This document shows positions 8,521 to 16,253 of a stretch of DNA of 64,000 bases, in pieces; positions within the stretch are counted from its first letter, which is position 1, and every line of letters begins with the position of its first letter. The stretch is taken from positions 1,922,001 through 1,986,000 of the forward strand of contig NZ_JAHUBR010000001.1 of NCBI RefSeq assembly GCF_025376885.1, in the 5' to 3' direction. The stretch is from Pseudoruegeria sp. SHC-113 (lineage in GTDB: Bacteria > Pseudomonadota > Alphaproteobacteria > Rhodobacterales > Rhodobacteraceae). Below the pieces are notes generated by a model. That model had not been told where the DNA came from. It saw only the letters and a list, made by a program, of their open reading frames with translations, and ran no database searches. The translations under genes were made by a program, and so were the position numbers.

Positions 8521-9417
8521 ATGGACATTCAATGGGACGATCTGCGCATTTTCCTCGCCGTGGCGCGGCATGAAAGCCTCTCGGGCGCAGGAAAGGCGCT
8601 CAAGCTCGATCCGGCCACCGTGGGCCGCCGCATCGCGAGGCTTGAGGAAGGCGTGGGCGCGGTGCTGTTCGCGAAAAGCCCGCAAGGCTACAGCCTGACG
8701 GATGAGGGCCAGAACCTGCGCGTTCGCACGGCGGAAGCCGAGCAGAGCATCATCGGCGGGCTCGAGCAGGTGCGCGGCCAGACGGGCCAGCTCACCGGCA
8801 TCGTGCGGATCGGCGCTCCGGACGGGGCGGCGAACTACCTGCTGCCGCAGGTCTGCGCCCAGATCTGCGAGGCCAACCCCGGCCTTGAGGTGCAGATCGT
8901 CGCGCTGCCCCGCGTCTTCAACTTGTCGCGCCGGGAGGCCGATATGGCGATAGCCGTCTCGCCGCCGTCGTCGGGCCGGCTCGTGGTGCAGAAGATCACC
9001 GACTACCGCCTGCACCTCGCCGGCTCCGTGCGCTACCTGGCGCGCGCGGGCACGCCGCAGAGCCTTGACGATCTGAAGCACCACAAGCTGATCGGCTACA
9101 TCCCCGACATGATCTTCGACAAGGAGCTGGAGTACCTCGCCGAAGTGGGGGTACGCCACGTGGATTTCTCCTCCAACTCGGTGGCGGTGCAGCTCAACTG
9201 GGCACGGCAGGGAGCGGGGCTCACCGTGGCCCATGATTTCGCCCTGCCAAGCGCGCCGGAGCTGCGCAAGGTGCTCACGTCGCAGGCTGCGCTCACCCGC
9301 AGCTTCTACCTGATCCGCCACGCCACCGACCGCCGTGTGCCGCGCCTCAATCGCTTTGCCGAGGCGCTCACCCTCGGCCTGCGCAAGGAAGTTGCGCGGC
9401 TGGAAGCGCTGACTTGA
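8521..9417 (+). CDS. LysR family transcriptional regulator (likely valine-cluster regulator)
   Basis: A 298-residue LysR-type regulator. The winged helix-turn-helix is at residues 1-60 (MDIQWDDLRIFLAVARHES, then DPATVGRRIARLEEGVGAVLF), followed by a periplasmic-binding-like effector domain. A start 15 bases upstream at 8506 is possible. I prefer 8521 because GGGGG lies 7 bases before it and the protein then begins like its relatives. It is divergent from mmsA across a 110-base gap with a repeated TTGCA motif, the usual arrangement for a LysR protein regulating its neighbour. The effector is unknown; a valine-pathway intermediate is a reasonable guess. Confidence 0.9.
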   Translation: MDIQWDDLRIFLAVARHESLSGAGKALKLDPATVGRRIARLEEGVGAVLFAKSPQGYSLTDEGQNLRVRTAEAEQSIIGGLEQVRGQTGQLTGIVRIGAPDGAANYLLPQVCAQICEANPGLEVQIVALPRVFNLSRREADMAIAVSPPSSGRLVVQKITDYRLHLAGSVRYLARAGTPQSLDDLKHHKLIGYIPDMIFDKELEYLAEVGVRHVDFSSNSVAVQLNWARQGAGLTVAHDFALPSAPELRKVLTSQAALTRSFYLIRHATDRRVPRLNRFAEALTLGLRKEVARLEALT

Positions 9418-9423
9418 CAGAAG

Positions 9424-9475
9424 TTGCCGCCCAAAGCAGGCTGCCTATATATTTAAGGCACATAGGTAGGGAGGC
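9424..9475 (+). promoter_or_regulatory. Promoter and ribosome site of the CBS-domain gene
   Basis: TTGCCG at 9424-9429 and TATATA at 9446-9451 are separated by 16 bases. A strong AGGGAGG ribosome site sits at about 9469-9475, before the ATG at 9481. The gap after the LysR gene is only 63 bases, so this gene can be transcribed on its own. Confidence 0.5.
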
Positions 9476-9480
9476 CCCAG

Positions 9481-9918
9481 ATGCTCGTTCAGCAGATCCT
9501 CACACTCAAAGGCGATGATGGCGTGGTCACGGTGGCCCCGTCCTCCAGCCTCTCGGAAGCCGCCGCGCTGCTCTCCAGCCGCCGGATCGGCACCGTGGTG
9601 ATCAGCACCGATGGGCATCAGGCCGAAGGGATCCTGTCGGAGCGCGACATCGTGCGCGAGCTGGGCAAGCGCGGCGTTGCATGCATGACCGATAGCGTCG
9701 AGGCGGTGATGACGCGCAAGCTCACCACCTGCGAGCCCGGCGAAACCGCCGAAAGCGTGATGGAAAAGATGACGGACGGGCGCTTCCGTCACATGCCGGT
9801 GGTGGATGAGGCGGGCCAGATGGTCGGGCTGATCTCGCTGGGCGACGTTGTGAAGGCGCGGCTGTCGGAACTGGCGATGGAGAAAGAAGCCCTGCAAGGC
9901 ATGATCATGGGCCATTGA
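9481..9918 (+). CDS. CBS-domain pair protein
   Basis: A 145-residue protein made almost entirely of two CBS motifs. The first is around residues 12-65 (SLSEAAALLSSRRIGTVVIS, ILSERDIVREL) and the second around 75-130 (VMTRKLTTCEPGETAESVM, RFRHMPVVDEAGQMVGLIS, GDVVKARL). Such stand-alone proteins bind adenosine nucleotides and act as energy sensors or subunit regulators; the partner here is not evident. A strong AGGGAGG precedes the ATG. It lies between the LysR gene and coaD, same strand, with its own promoter-like sequence. Confidence 0.92.
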   Translation: MLVQQILTLKGDDGVVTVAPSSSLSEAAALLSSRRIGTVVISTDGHQAEGILSERDIVRELGKRGVACMTDSVEAVMTRKLTTCEPGETAESVMEKMTDGRFRHMPVVDEAGQMVGLISLGDVVKARLSELAMEKEALQGMIMGH

Positions 9919-10016
9919 GCCAACATGCCTGCGGCCTTTTCCGGCAGGCGTGGAAAAGCGGCTTGCATTGTTGCGCGCAATAATGTTGCGTGCGCGCAGG
10001 CAACAGGAGGCGTGAC

Positions 10017-10511
10017 ATGCGCGTAGGGCTCTACCCCGGAACATTCGACCCGATCACGCACGGCCATATCGACATCATCCGCCGCAGCGCCACGCTGGTG
10101 GACAAGCTGGTGATCGGCGTCGCCATCAACCGCGACAAGGGGCCGATGTTCTCGCTAGAAGAACGCGTTGCGATGATCGAGGCCGAATGCGCCTCGCTTT
10201 CCACGGAGACGGGGACCGAAATCATCGCCCATCCGTTTGAAAACCTGCTGATCGACTGCGCCCGCGACGTGGGCGCCCAGATCATCGTGCGCGGCCTGCG
10301 CGCGGTGGCGGATTTCGAATATGAATACCAGATGGTCGGGATGAACCGGGCAATGGATTCCTCGGTCGAAACCGTCTTCCTGATGGCCGAAGCCCGCCAT
10401 CAGGCCATCGCCTCCAAGCTGGTCAAAGAAATCGCCCGCCTTGGCGGCGACATCAGCAAATTCGTTCCCCCCGCGGTGCGCGACGCGCTTTACACGCGTC
10501 TTGGACGCTAG
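10017..10511 (+). CDS. coaD: Phosphopantetheine adenylyltransferase
   Basis: A 164-residue nucleotidyltransferase for the penultimate step of coenzyme A synthesis (4'-phosphopantetheine plus ATP to dephospho-CoA). The N-terminus MRVGLYPGTFDPITHGHIDII contains the HxGH nucleotide-binding motif. The later segments IIVRGLRAVADFEYE and the C-terminal KLVKEIARLGGDISKFVP are typical. Length is normal. The ATG at 10017 has CAGGAGG seven bases upstream, which decides it over a start nine codons earlier. A dispersed repeat follows the stop. Confidence 0.97.
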   Translation: MRVGLYPGTFDPITHGHIDIIRRSATLVDKLVIGVAINRDKGPMFSLEERVAMIEAECASLSTETGTEIIAHPFENLLIDCARDVGAQIIVRGLRAVADFEYEYQMVGMNRAMDSSVETVFLMAEARHQAIASKLVKEIARLGGDISKFVPPAVRDALYTRLGR

Positions 10512-10523
10512 GCAGCCCATCTT

Positions 10524-10564
10524 TTGACCGGAAATATCCCGGGGGTGCGGGGGCTGGCCCCCGC
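10524..10564 (+). repeat. Dispersed intergenic GC-rich repeat, copy A
   Basis: Immediately after coaD. Conserved core: TTGACCGGAAATATCCCGGG, then GGTGCGGGGGC, then GCCCCCGC forming a hairpin. The same core occurs after the membrane-protein gene near 31.5 kb and, inverted, near 55.7 kb. It probably marks or stabilises transcript ends. Confidence 0.7.
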
Positions 10565-10589
10565 TCTGACCTGCGTGCGAGGGCTGGTG

Positions 10590-11234
10590 TCAGGCTTTTG
10601 TTTGGAGCGCGCTTTTCAAGTCGCCGTAGCCGGTGAAACGGCGCTCGAACGCGAGGCCGAGGCGTTCGGCACAGGCCTGCGCTTTTTCGGTGAGCGCAGG
10701 GTCCTCCGTCTGGGCCTGATAGACGAGTTTGGTGTAGTTGCCGAAATACATGTCGCGTAGTTCCGGGTGGCGGTCGAGTCCCATGGGTTTCCAGACGAAA
10801 GCGTCGAACTGGCGCACGAGGAAATCGGTCAGGTAGAAGGCGGTGAATTCCTCTTCCGCAAGCTCAGCGAAACGGTCGTTGCCTTCGAAAAACGCGTAAC
10901 AATGCGGCCCCGCGACCATCTCCACGCCGAGCTCGGCACATTTGGCCTGCAACAGCCCGCCGGTGCCGCAATCGGCGTAGACCACTAAGATCTCGTCGAA
11001 ATCGGCGCGGTGCTTTTGAACGGCCGCCTCCACGGCGGCCGGGATTTTCTGCGGCTGGATGTGGTAGATCGCGGGCAGGCAGGTGAGCGCCATGTGATCC
11101 CAGCCGTTGGCCTCTTTCAGGGCGAGGATCTCCCGCGCGAGCGCGCCGCAGGCCAGCAGCAGGATCTTGCCTTGCCGCCTGTCCGGCGCGAGCCCGTCGC
11201 GGGTCAGTGCGTCGTCACTTGGATTTACGCTCAT
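10590..11234 (-). CDS. DUF1638 domain protein, corrinoid-locus associated
   Basis: A 214-residue protein of the DUF1638 family. Conserved cysteine-containing blocks are LLLACGALAREILAL, VVYADCGTGGLL and AGPHCYAFFEGNDRF; the first two have a Cys-Gly pair. Family members are often encoded next to corrinoid methyltransferases, but the biochemical role is not established. I set the start at ATG 11234, where MSVNPSD begins; it overlaps the preceding small membrane gene by 20 bases, which suggests translational coupling. It is the third gene of a minus-strand set with the corrinoid protein. Cofactor delivery or corrinoid reactivation are possibilities, not conclusions. Confidence 0.85.
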   Translation of the reverse strand: MSVNPSDDALTRDGLAPDRRQGKILLLACGALAREILALKEANGWDHMALTCLPAIYHIQPQKIPAAVEAAVQKHRADFDEILVVYADCGTGGLLQAKCAELGVEMVAGPHCYAFFEGNDRFAELAEEEFTAFYLTDFLVRQFDAFVWKPMGLDRHPELRDMYFGNYTKLVYQAQTEDPALTEKAQACAERLGLAFERRFTGYGDLKSALQTKA

Positions 11235-11424
11235 GGCCGGGCTTGCGCGCAAAAAGCAGGAGCCGTGCCACCAGCGCCACCGCCAGCAGCCCACCCACGG
11301 GGGCAACGGTGCGCATCTGATCGCCCGCGCTGAAGGCCACGCCCACGGTGATCAGCGCGGCCAGGATCACGATCGCCAGCAGGGCGGCGAAGCGGGCGGT
11401 GTGGTTGGGTTTTGGCTCTGTCAT
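11215..11424 (-). CDS. Small membrane protein between corrinoid and DUF1638 genes
   Basis: A 69-residue protein of no family I recognise. It has two predicted membrane helices, about residues 10-30 (ARFAALLAIVILAALITVGVA) and 38-60 (MRTVAPVGGLLAVALVARLLLFA), and a basic tail (RKPGHERKSK). It starts 59 bases after the corrinoid-protein stop and overlaps DUF1638 by 20 bases. The overlap supports it being translated. No strong ribosome site is visible. Confidence 0.65.
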   Translation of the reverse strand: MTEPKPNHTARFAALLAIVILAALITVGVAFSAGDQMRTVAPVGGLLAVALVARLLLFARKPGHERKSK

Positions 11425-11483
11425 GCATCACAGATGGGGGCGCGGGCGGGCCTTGCCAAGGCGTGGCCGCCCGCGTCAGCGGA

Positions 11484-12188
11484 TCAGCCCGCGGCCATCT
11501 GGTTGTGCTTGCGGGCCATGAAGGCCTTGGCCGTTTCCACGGCAACCGCGGCATCGCGGCAATAGGCGTCCGCCCCAATGGCGCGGCCGAATTCCTCGTT
11601 CAGCGGCGCGCCACCCACGAGCACGATGTAGTCGTCGCGCAGGCCTTTCTCGACCAGCGTGTCGATCACCACCTTCATGTAGGGCATCGTCGTCGTCAGT
11701 AGGGCCGACATGCCGAGGATGTCCGGGCCTTCGGTTTCCAGCGCTTCGAGATAGGCTTCCACGGCGTTGTTGATGCCCAGATCCACCACTTCGAAGCCCG
11801 CGCCTTCCATCATCATGGAGACGAGGTTCTTGCCGATGTCGTGGATGTCGCCCTTCACAGTGCCGATCACCATCTTGCCCACGCGGGGCGCGCCGGTTTC
11901 GGCCAGGAGCGGCTTCAGGATCGCCATGCCGCCCTTCATGGCGTTGGCAGCCAGAAGCACTTCGGGCACGAAAAGGATGCCATCGCGGAAATCATTGCCC
12001 ACGATCGTCATGCCACCCACAAGCGCTTCGGTGAGAACGCGGTAGGGCTCCCAGCCGCGATCGAGCAGGATATGCACCCCTTCCTCGATCTCTTCCTTCA
12101 GCCCGTCGTAGAGGTCGTCAAACATCTGTTGGACAAGCTCGTCGTCCGGAAGTTCGGACAGGATGATATCGTCGTCTTCGTCAGACAT
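11484..12188 (-). CDS. Corrinoid (B12-binding) protein, methionine-synthase-type module
   Basis: A 234-residue protein with the two-part corrinoid fold. Residues about 15-95 are the helical cap (LLDRGWEPYRVLTEALVGGM, ILFVPEVLLAANAMKGGM). Residues about 105-225 are the cobalamin-binding domain with the DxHxxG motif at 114-119 (His116 is the lower axial ligand) and the later GGAPLNEEF loop. It matches the corrinoid segment of MetH or MtbC. In roseobacters MetH activity has been reported as split over separate proteins. The homocysteine methyltransferase gene at 13488 makes a split methionine synthase the likely role. An acidic N-terminus (MSDEDDDIIL) is unusual. Confidence 0.92.
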   Translation of the reverse strand: MSDEDDDIILSELPDDELVQQMFDDLYDGLKEEIEEGVHILLDRGWEPYRVLTEALVGGMTIVGNDFRDGILFVPEVLLAANAMKGGMAILKPLLAETGAPRVGKMVIGTVKGDIHDIGKNLVSMMMEGAGFEVVDLGINNAVEAYLEALETEGPDILGMSALLTTTMPYMKVVIDTLVEKGLRDDYIVLVGGAPLNEEFGRAIGADAYCRDAAVAVETAKAFMARKHNQMAAG

Positions 12189-12248
12189 GTCATGCGCTCC
12201 ACTTGCAGGCCGGGGCCCGTCTGATGCCAGTTAGCGCAAAACAGGCTC

Positions 12249-12261
12249 TGCCAACTTGGCA
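12249..12261. promoter_or_regulatory. Palindrome TGCCAACTTGGCA upstream of corrinoid gene
   Basis: A perfect 13-base palindrome with one central base, 60 bases upstream of the corrinoid-protein start. It is a plausible operator for the minus-strand methyl-transfer genes. No regulator is assigned. Confidence 0.4.
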
Positions 12262-12337
12262 AATAGCGACATCGGCGCAATCGCAACCGACGCGGGGGCA
12301 GGGTGGCAGGCCGTGCGTGGGGCGTTGCGGAGAGGGG

Positions 12338-12366
12338 TTTTGAATGTTCTCCAAACGTTCTATCAT
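12338..12366 (+). promoter_or_regulatory. LexA (SOS) box inside a promoter for the radical SAM gene
   Basis: GTTC-TCCAAAC-GTTC at 12346-12360 matches exactly the alphaproteobacterial LexA box GTTC-N7-GTTC. It is bracketed by a -35-like TTTTGAAT (12338-12345) and a -10-like TATCAT (12361-12366), so the box fills the spacer, an ideal place for a repressor. The gene start at 12373 lies about 7 bases after the -10, near the expected transcription start. Confidence 0.75.
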
Positions 12367-12372
12367 TTAGTG

Positions 12373-13482
12373 ATGGAGAGCAGGCAACGAAATAGCACAG
12401 AGAGGGAGGCGCAGGCCTTTGCCGGGCGGCAGGCACGGGGGCGCGGGGCCGCGAGCAATGAAACGGGACGCTATGAGCGCTTCCAGCACACGCTGGAGCC
12501 TGACGGCTGGGACATCACGGAAGAGCCGCGCGTGCTGCGCACACAGGTGAGCGAGGAGCGCCCGCGCAGCGTCATCACTTACAACAGCTCACCCGATCTG
12601 CCCTTTGACCGGTCGATCAACCCCTACAGGGGCTGCGAGCATGGCTGCATCTATTGCTTCGCCCGCCCCACGCACGCCTACCTCGGCCTGTCGCCGGGGC
12701 TCGATTTCGAAACCCGCCTCGTGGCGCGCCCGGACGCGCCTGCGGTGTTGGAGCGGGAGTTGCGCCGCAAGGGCTATGCCTGCGCGCCGGTGGCGATTGG
12801 CACCAACACTGACCCCTACCAGCCCATCGAGGCCGAGCGCGGGATCATGCGCCGTATTCTGGAGGTGCTGCAGGCCTTCAACCACCCGGTGGGTGTGGTG
12901 ACGAAGGGCAGTCTCGTGGAGCGCGACGCCGATGTTCTGGGCGCGATGGGGCAGGCGGGGCTGGCCCGCGTGGGGATCTCGATCACAACGCTGGACGCAG
13001 GCTTGAGCCGCCGGATGGAACCGCGCGCGCCAGCACCGGCGCGCAGGCTCGCGATGATCCGTAAGTTGGCCGAAACGGGTTGCGAGGTGCGCGTGATGGT
13101 GGCGCCGCTTATCCCGGGCCTGACGGATCACGAACTGGAGGCCATTCTTGACGCGGCGCGCGAGGCAGGTGCCGCGGCGGCCAGCTTTATCATGCTGCGC
13201 CTGCCGCTGGAGGTCGCGCCCCTGTGGGAGGCCTGGCTTCATGAGCATGTGCCGAACCGGGCCGAGAAGATCCTGCGGCGGCTGCGGGAGATGCACGGCG
13301 GGGCGGTATACGACGCGCGCTTCGGCCACCGCATGCGCGGCGAAGGGCTGCATGCCGAGCTGACGCAAGCGCGCTTTCGGGCGGCCTGCAAAAGGCTCGG
13401 TCTGGCCGAACGGCTGCCGCCCCTGCGTAGCGACCTGTTCGCCGCGCCGCCCCGGGCCGGGGATCAGCTTTCGCTGTTTTGA
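12373..13482 (+). CDS. PA0069-family radical SAM protein (SplB-like, SOS-linked)
   Basis: A 369-residue radical S-adenosylmethionine protein of the PA0069 family, related to spore photoproduct lyase-like DNA repair enzymes. The [4Fe-4S] cluster motif CxxxCxxC is at Cys88, Cys92 and Cys95 (GCEHGCIYCFARPTHAYLG). The N-terminal segment WDITEEPRVLRTQV and the SINPYRG leader to the cluster are family-typical. The ATG at 12373 has no ribosome site and sits where the transcript is expected to begin, so the mRNA may be leaderless. A LexA box lies 13 bases upstream. The substrate is unknown; a DNA-damage response role is inferred from the SOS box. Confidence 0.92.
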   Translation: MESRQRNSTEREAQAFAGRQARGRGAASNETGRYERFQHTLEPDGWDITEEPRVLRTQVSEERPRSVITYNSSPDLPFDRSINPYRGCEHGCIYCFARPTHAYLGLSPGLDFETRLVARPDAPAVLERELRRKGYACAPVAIGTNTDPYQPIEAERGIMRRILEVLQAFNHPVGVVTKGSLVERDADVLGAMGQAGLARVGISITTLDAGLSRRMEPRAPAPARRLAMIRKLAETGCEVRVMVAPLIPGLTDHELEAILDAAREAGAAAASFIMLRLPLEVAPLWEAWLHEHVPNRAEKILRRLREMHGGAVYDARFGHRMRGEGLHAELTQARFRAACKRLGLAERLPPLRSDLFAAPPRAGDQLSLF

Positions 13483-13487
13483 AAAGC

Positions 13488-14504
13488 CTAAGTCCGGCGG
13501 CGGCGGCGCGGGCGGGCAGGGGCCGCATTGGCGTCCTCCCCGGTGCCGTCTGACGCGGAGGAGAAGCCACCGAGTGCGGTCGCGATCGCGTCGAGCGAAG
13601 GGCGCTCGCCGCGCGGGCGGGTTTCCAGCGCCTCCCGCATGGCCTTCAGATGCGCCGGCGTCGTGCCGCAGCAGCCGCCGATGATCGTCGCGCCGCTGTC
13701 ACGCGCGAGGCAGGCGTAGTCGGCCATCAGCTCGGGCGTGCCATCGTAGTGGATGTGGCCGTCGTGGTACTTCGGAATGCCCGCATTGCCCTTGGAAATC
13801 AGCGGCGTTTCGGTGCCCCGCGCAGAGAAGCCAAGGATCGTGCGCAGAAGATCAGACGCGCCCACGCCGCAATTCGCCCCATAGGCCAGCGGCTGGTAGG
13901 CGAGCTTGGCGACATTATCGACCATGTCCGAGGAGGTGATGCCCATCATCGTGCGCCCGGCGGTGTCAAAGCTCATCGTGCCGCACCAGGGCATGTCGGC
14001 GAGCCGGAAGGCTTCGGCGGCGGCGCGGAATTCCTCCGCAGCAGATATCGTCTCGACCCAGAGCACATCGGCCCCGCCCGCTTTCAGCCCTTCGGCCTGC
14101 TCGTGGAACATCTCCACGGCGCGTGCGAAAGTCAAAGTGCCCATCGGTTCCATGATCTCGCCGGTGGGGCCCACCGAGCCCGCAACGATAACCGGACGCC
14201 CGGCGGCATCGGCCACTTCGCGGCCCAGCTCGGCCCCGATCCGGTTCAACTCATGCACGCGGCCTTGCGCGTCATGCAGCTTCAGCCGCGAGGCGTTGCC
14301 CCCGAAGGTGTTCGTGAGGAAGAGGTCCGAGCCAGCCTCCACAGCGCCTCGGTACAAGGCACGGATCTTTTCCGGCTCATCAACATTCCAAAGCTCCGGC
14401 GCATCGCCCGAGGTCAGCCCCATGTTGAACAGATTGGTGCCCGTGGCGCCATCGGCCAGGATCCAGTCGCGCTCGGCGAGCATGCGGGAAAGGGCGTTTG
14501 TCAT
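13488..14504 (-). CDS. Homocysteine S-methyltransferase (split MetH-type module)
   Basis: A 338-residue homocysteine S-methyltransferase, related to betaine-homocysteine methyltransferase and to the N-terminal module of MetH. The Zn-binding cysteines are Cys212 (ANCGVGASDLL) and the pair Cys278-Cys279 (GGCCGTTPAHL). The N-terminus ILADGATGTNLFNMGL is characteristic. The tail ends RPRRRRRT, a basic extension. I chose ATG 14504 with a GAGG upstream over a start 11 codons earlier. It probably works with the corrinoid protein encoded at 11484 as two parts of a split methionine synthase; a pterin-binding part must lie elsewhere. Use of betaine as donor is the alternative. Confidence 0.9.
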   Translation of the reverse strand: MTNALSRMLAERDWILADGATGTNLFNMGLTSGDAPELWNVDEPEKIRALYRGAVEAGSDLFLTNTFGGNASRLKLHDAQGRVHELNRIGAELGREVADAAGRPVIVAGSVGPTGEIMEPMGTLTFARAVEMFHEQAEGLKAGGADVLWVETISAAEEFRAAAEAFRLADMPWCGTMSFDTAGRTMMGITSSDMVDNVAKLAYQPLAYGANCGVGASDLLRTILGFSARGTETPLISKGNAGIPKYHDGHIHYDGTPELMADYACLARDSGATIIGGCCGTTPAHLKAMREALETRPRGERPSLDAIATALGGFSSASDGTGEDANAAPARPRRRRRT

Positions 14505-14647
14505 CGTCTCGGGCCTCACCAAAGCAAAAGCGGCCACCGCCGGAGGCGCAGCCAGTCACGGCGTGCTGGTGACAGGTTTTGGCCGCAAGTGCAATTTCAT
14601 ATCGCGCATGAAGATCATGAGCCTTGGATGAAACGCCTTTCCCAAAT

Positions 14648-14680
14648 GAAAAAAGCGCGGCTGGTGGGCCGCGCCTTTTC
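14648..14680 (-). terminator. Bidirectional rho-independent terminator
   Basis: GCGCGGC at 14655-14661 pairs with GCCGCGC at 14668-14674. On the minus strand a TTTTTT run follows, just downstream of the DUF1476 gene. It separates that gene from the methyltransferase gene. Confidence 0.8.
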
Positions 14681-14701
14681 TTTTTAGTCCAAACGGAAGC
14701 C

Positions 14702-15016
14702 TCAGGCTTCGTCGGCCAACTGGGCCTTGGCCACTGACAGCAGCTCGGCCATCTTGGCGCGGATCTCGTCGGCGCTGGCCTTGCCGTCCAGATCGGCGGT
14801 GACCTTGCGCACCACGTCCTCGTGGCCGGCTTCCTCGAAATCGGCGAGGATCACTTCCTTGGCATAGGCATCGGCGGCGTCGCCTTCCTTGCCCATCAAG
14901 CCCGCGGCCCAGAGGCCCAGCAGCTTGTTGCGGCGGGCGCCGGCCTTGAAGAGCATCTCTTCATCATGGGCAAATTTGTTCTCGAAGGCGCTTTCGCGAT
15001 CGTCGAAAGTGGTCAT
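14702..15016 (-). CDS. DUF1476 protein, F1Fo-ATPase zeta-type inhibitor subunit
   Basis: A 104-residue protein of the DUF1476 family. The Paracoccus member is the zeta subunit that inhibits ATP hydrolysis by the F1Fo-ATP synthase. The N-terminal inhibitory segment MTTFDDRESAFENKFAHDEE is well conserved, as is the helical body LLGLWAAGLMGKEGDAADAYAKEV. The start at 15016 is preferred to one six codons earlier because MTTFDDRE is the family N-terminus. It acts in the cytoplasm on the ATPase headpiece. It is monocistronic, with a terminator directly after the stop. Confidence 0.9.
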   Translation of the reverse strand: MTTFDDRESAFENKFAHDEEMLFKAGARRNKLLGLWAAGLMGKEGDAADAYAKEVILADFEEAGHEDVVRKVTADLDGKASADEIRAKMAELLSVAKAQLADEA

Positions 15017-15100
15017 GTCGCGTCCTCTCGGCACTTATGAATATGTTTCAAGGTACCATATGGCCCCGCCGCGCAGGGGCCGCAAGGAAATAGCGCCTTC

Positions 15101-15128
15101 TTGCGACAATTCTCGCCATGGCTTATAG
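15101..15128 (+). promoter_or_regulatory. Probable purC promoter
   Basis: TTGCGA at 15101-15106 and TTATAG at 15123-15128, 16 bases apart and about 53 bases before the purC ATG. No PurR-type operator is recognised. Confidence 0.4.
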
Positions 15129-15180
15129 GGCGGCTGAAACGGGAGGACACCTCGGCCACCCAACCCGCATCGGAGATCCC

Positions 15181-15942
15181 ATGGCACGGCGCAAGAAGCT
15201 ATACGAAGGCAAGGCAAAGATCCTGTACGAAGGCCCCGAGCCGGGCACGATCGTGCAGTATTTCAAGGATGACGCCACCGCCTTCAACGCCGAGAAACGC
15301 GACGTGATCGAAGGCAAGGGCGTGCTCAACAACCGCCTGAGCGAGTTCTTCATGAAGGGGCTCAACAACATCGGCGTGCCGACCCATTTCATCCGCCGCC
15401 TCAACATGCGCGAGCAATTGGTGCGCGCCGTTGAGATCGTGCCGCTGGAAATCATCGTGCGCAACTTCGCCGCAGGCTCCATGGCCAAGCGCCTCGGCCT
15501 TGAAGAGGGCACGCAACTGCCGCGCCCGATCGTGGAATTCTCCTACAAGAACGACGCGCTCGGCGATCCGCTGGTGCCGGAAGAATACATCATCGCCTTC
15601 GGCTGGGCCTCCCAGCAGGATCTGGACGACATCGTGGCGCTGGCGCTGCGGGTGAACGATTTCATGTCCGGCATGATGATGGGCGTCGGCATCAAGCTGA
15701 TCGATTTCAAGATCGAAGTGGGCCGCGTTTGGGAAGGCGACTACCAGCGCCTGCTCGTGGCCGACGAGATCAGCCCCGACTCCTGCCGCCTCTGGGACAT
15801 CGAGACCGGCCAGAAGCTCGACAAGGACGTGTTCCGCCGCGATCTGGGTAGCCTGACGGATGCCTACACCGAGGTGGCCCGCCGCCTTGGCGTGATGCCC
15901 GGCAATGTCAGCCCCGCCGCCAAGCCGACCCTGATCAATTGA
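15181..15942 (+). CDS. purC: Phosphoribosylaminoimidazole-succinocarboxamide synthase
   Basis: A 253-residue SAICAR synthetase, the step of purine synthesis joining CAIR with aspartate. It begins [21 protein letters not shown] and carries the ATP-binding segment [15 protein letters not shown], the [18 protein letters not shown] block and the [11 protein letters not shown] motif. I place the start at 15181 rather than 21 codons upstream because the family begins with this KLYEGKAK strand. It heads a purine run with purS and purQ on the same strand. Confidence 0.97.
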   Translation: MARRKKLYEGKAKILYEGPEPGTIVQYFKDDATAFNAEKRDVIEGKGVLNNRLSEFFMKGLNNIGVPTHFIRRLNMREQLVRAVEIVPLEIIVRNFAAGSMAKRLGLEEGTQLPRPIVEFSYKNDALGDPLVPEEYIIAFGWASQQDLDDIVALALRVNDFMSGMMMGVGIKLIDFKIEVGRVWEGDYQRLLVADEISPDSCRLWDIETGQKLDKDVFRRDLGSLTDAYTEVARRLGVMPGNVSPAAKPTLIN

Positions 15943-16013
15943 AAGCACCGGGCGGGGCTGCCCTCAGCCACCGTCCTTATGTTCGTTCCAAGACCTGCAA
16001 GGAAACTGACCCC

Positions 16014-16253
16014 ATGAAAGCCCGCGTACATGTCATGCTGAAAAACGGCGTTCTGGACCCGCAAGGCGAGGCCGTGCGCCATGCGCTTGGCACGCTCGGC
16101 TTCGACGGGGTGCAGGGCGTGCGTCAGGGCAAGGTGATCGAGCTGGATCTGGCCGAAACCGATGCCACCGCCGCCGAGGCTTCCGTCACCGCCATGTGCG
16201 AAAAGCTGCTCGCGAACACGGTGATCGAGAGCTACAGCGTCGAGCTGATCTGA
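16014..16253 (+). CDS. purS: FGAM synthase subunit PurS
   Basis: A 79-residue subunit of the three-part formylglycinamidine ribonucleotide synthase (PurS-PurQ-PurL), where it helps channel ammonia. MKARVHVMLKNGVLDPQGEAV and the central GVRQGKVIELDL strand are typical. The ATG at 16014 has AAGGA upstream. Its stop overlaps the next gene's ATG (TGATG). In many relatives purS is followed directly by purQ; here an alcohol dehydrogenase gene lies between. Confidence 0.96.
   Translation: MKARVHVMLKNGVLDPQGEAVRHALGTLGFDGVQGVRQGKVIELDLAETDATAAEASVTAMCEKLLANTVIESYSVELI

Noticed and set aside
11484-12188. Trimethylamine/methanol methyltransferase corrinoid partner
   Set aside because: No MttB, MtgB or MtaB gene is adjacent. 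The homocysteine methyltransferase neighbour fits methionine synthesis better, though the fold alone cannot decide.
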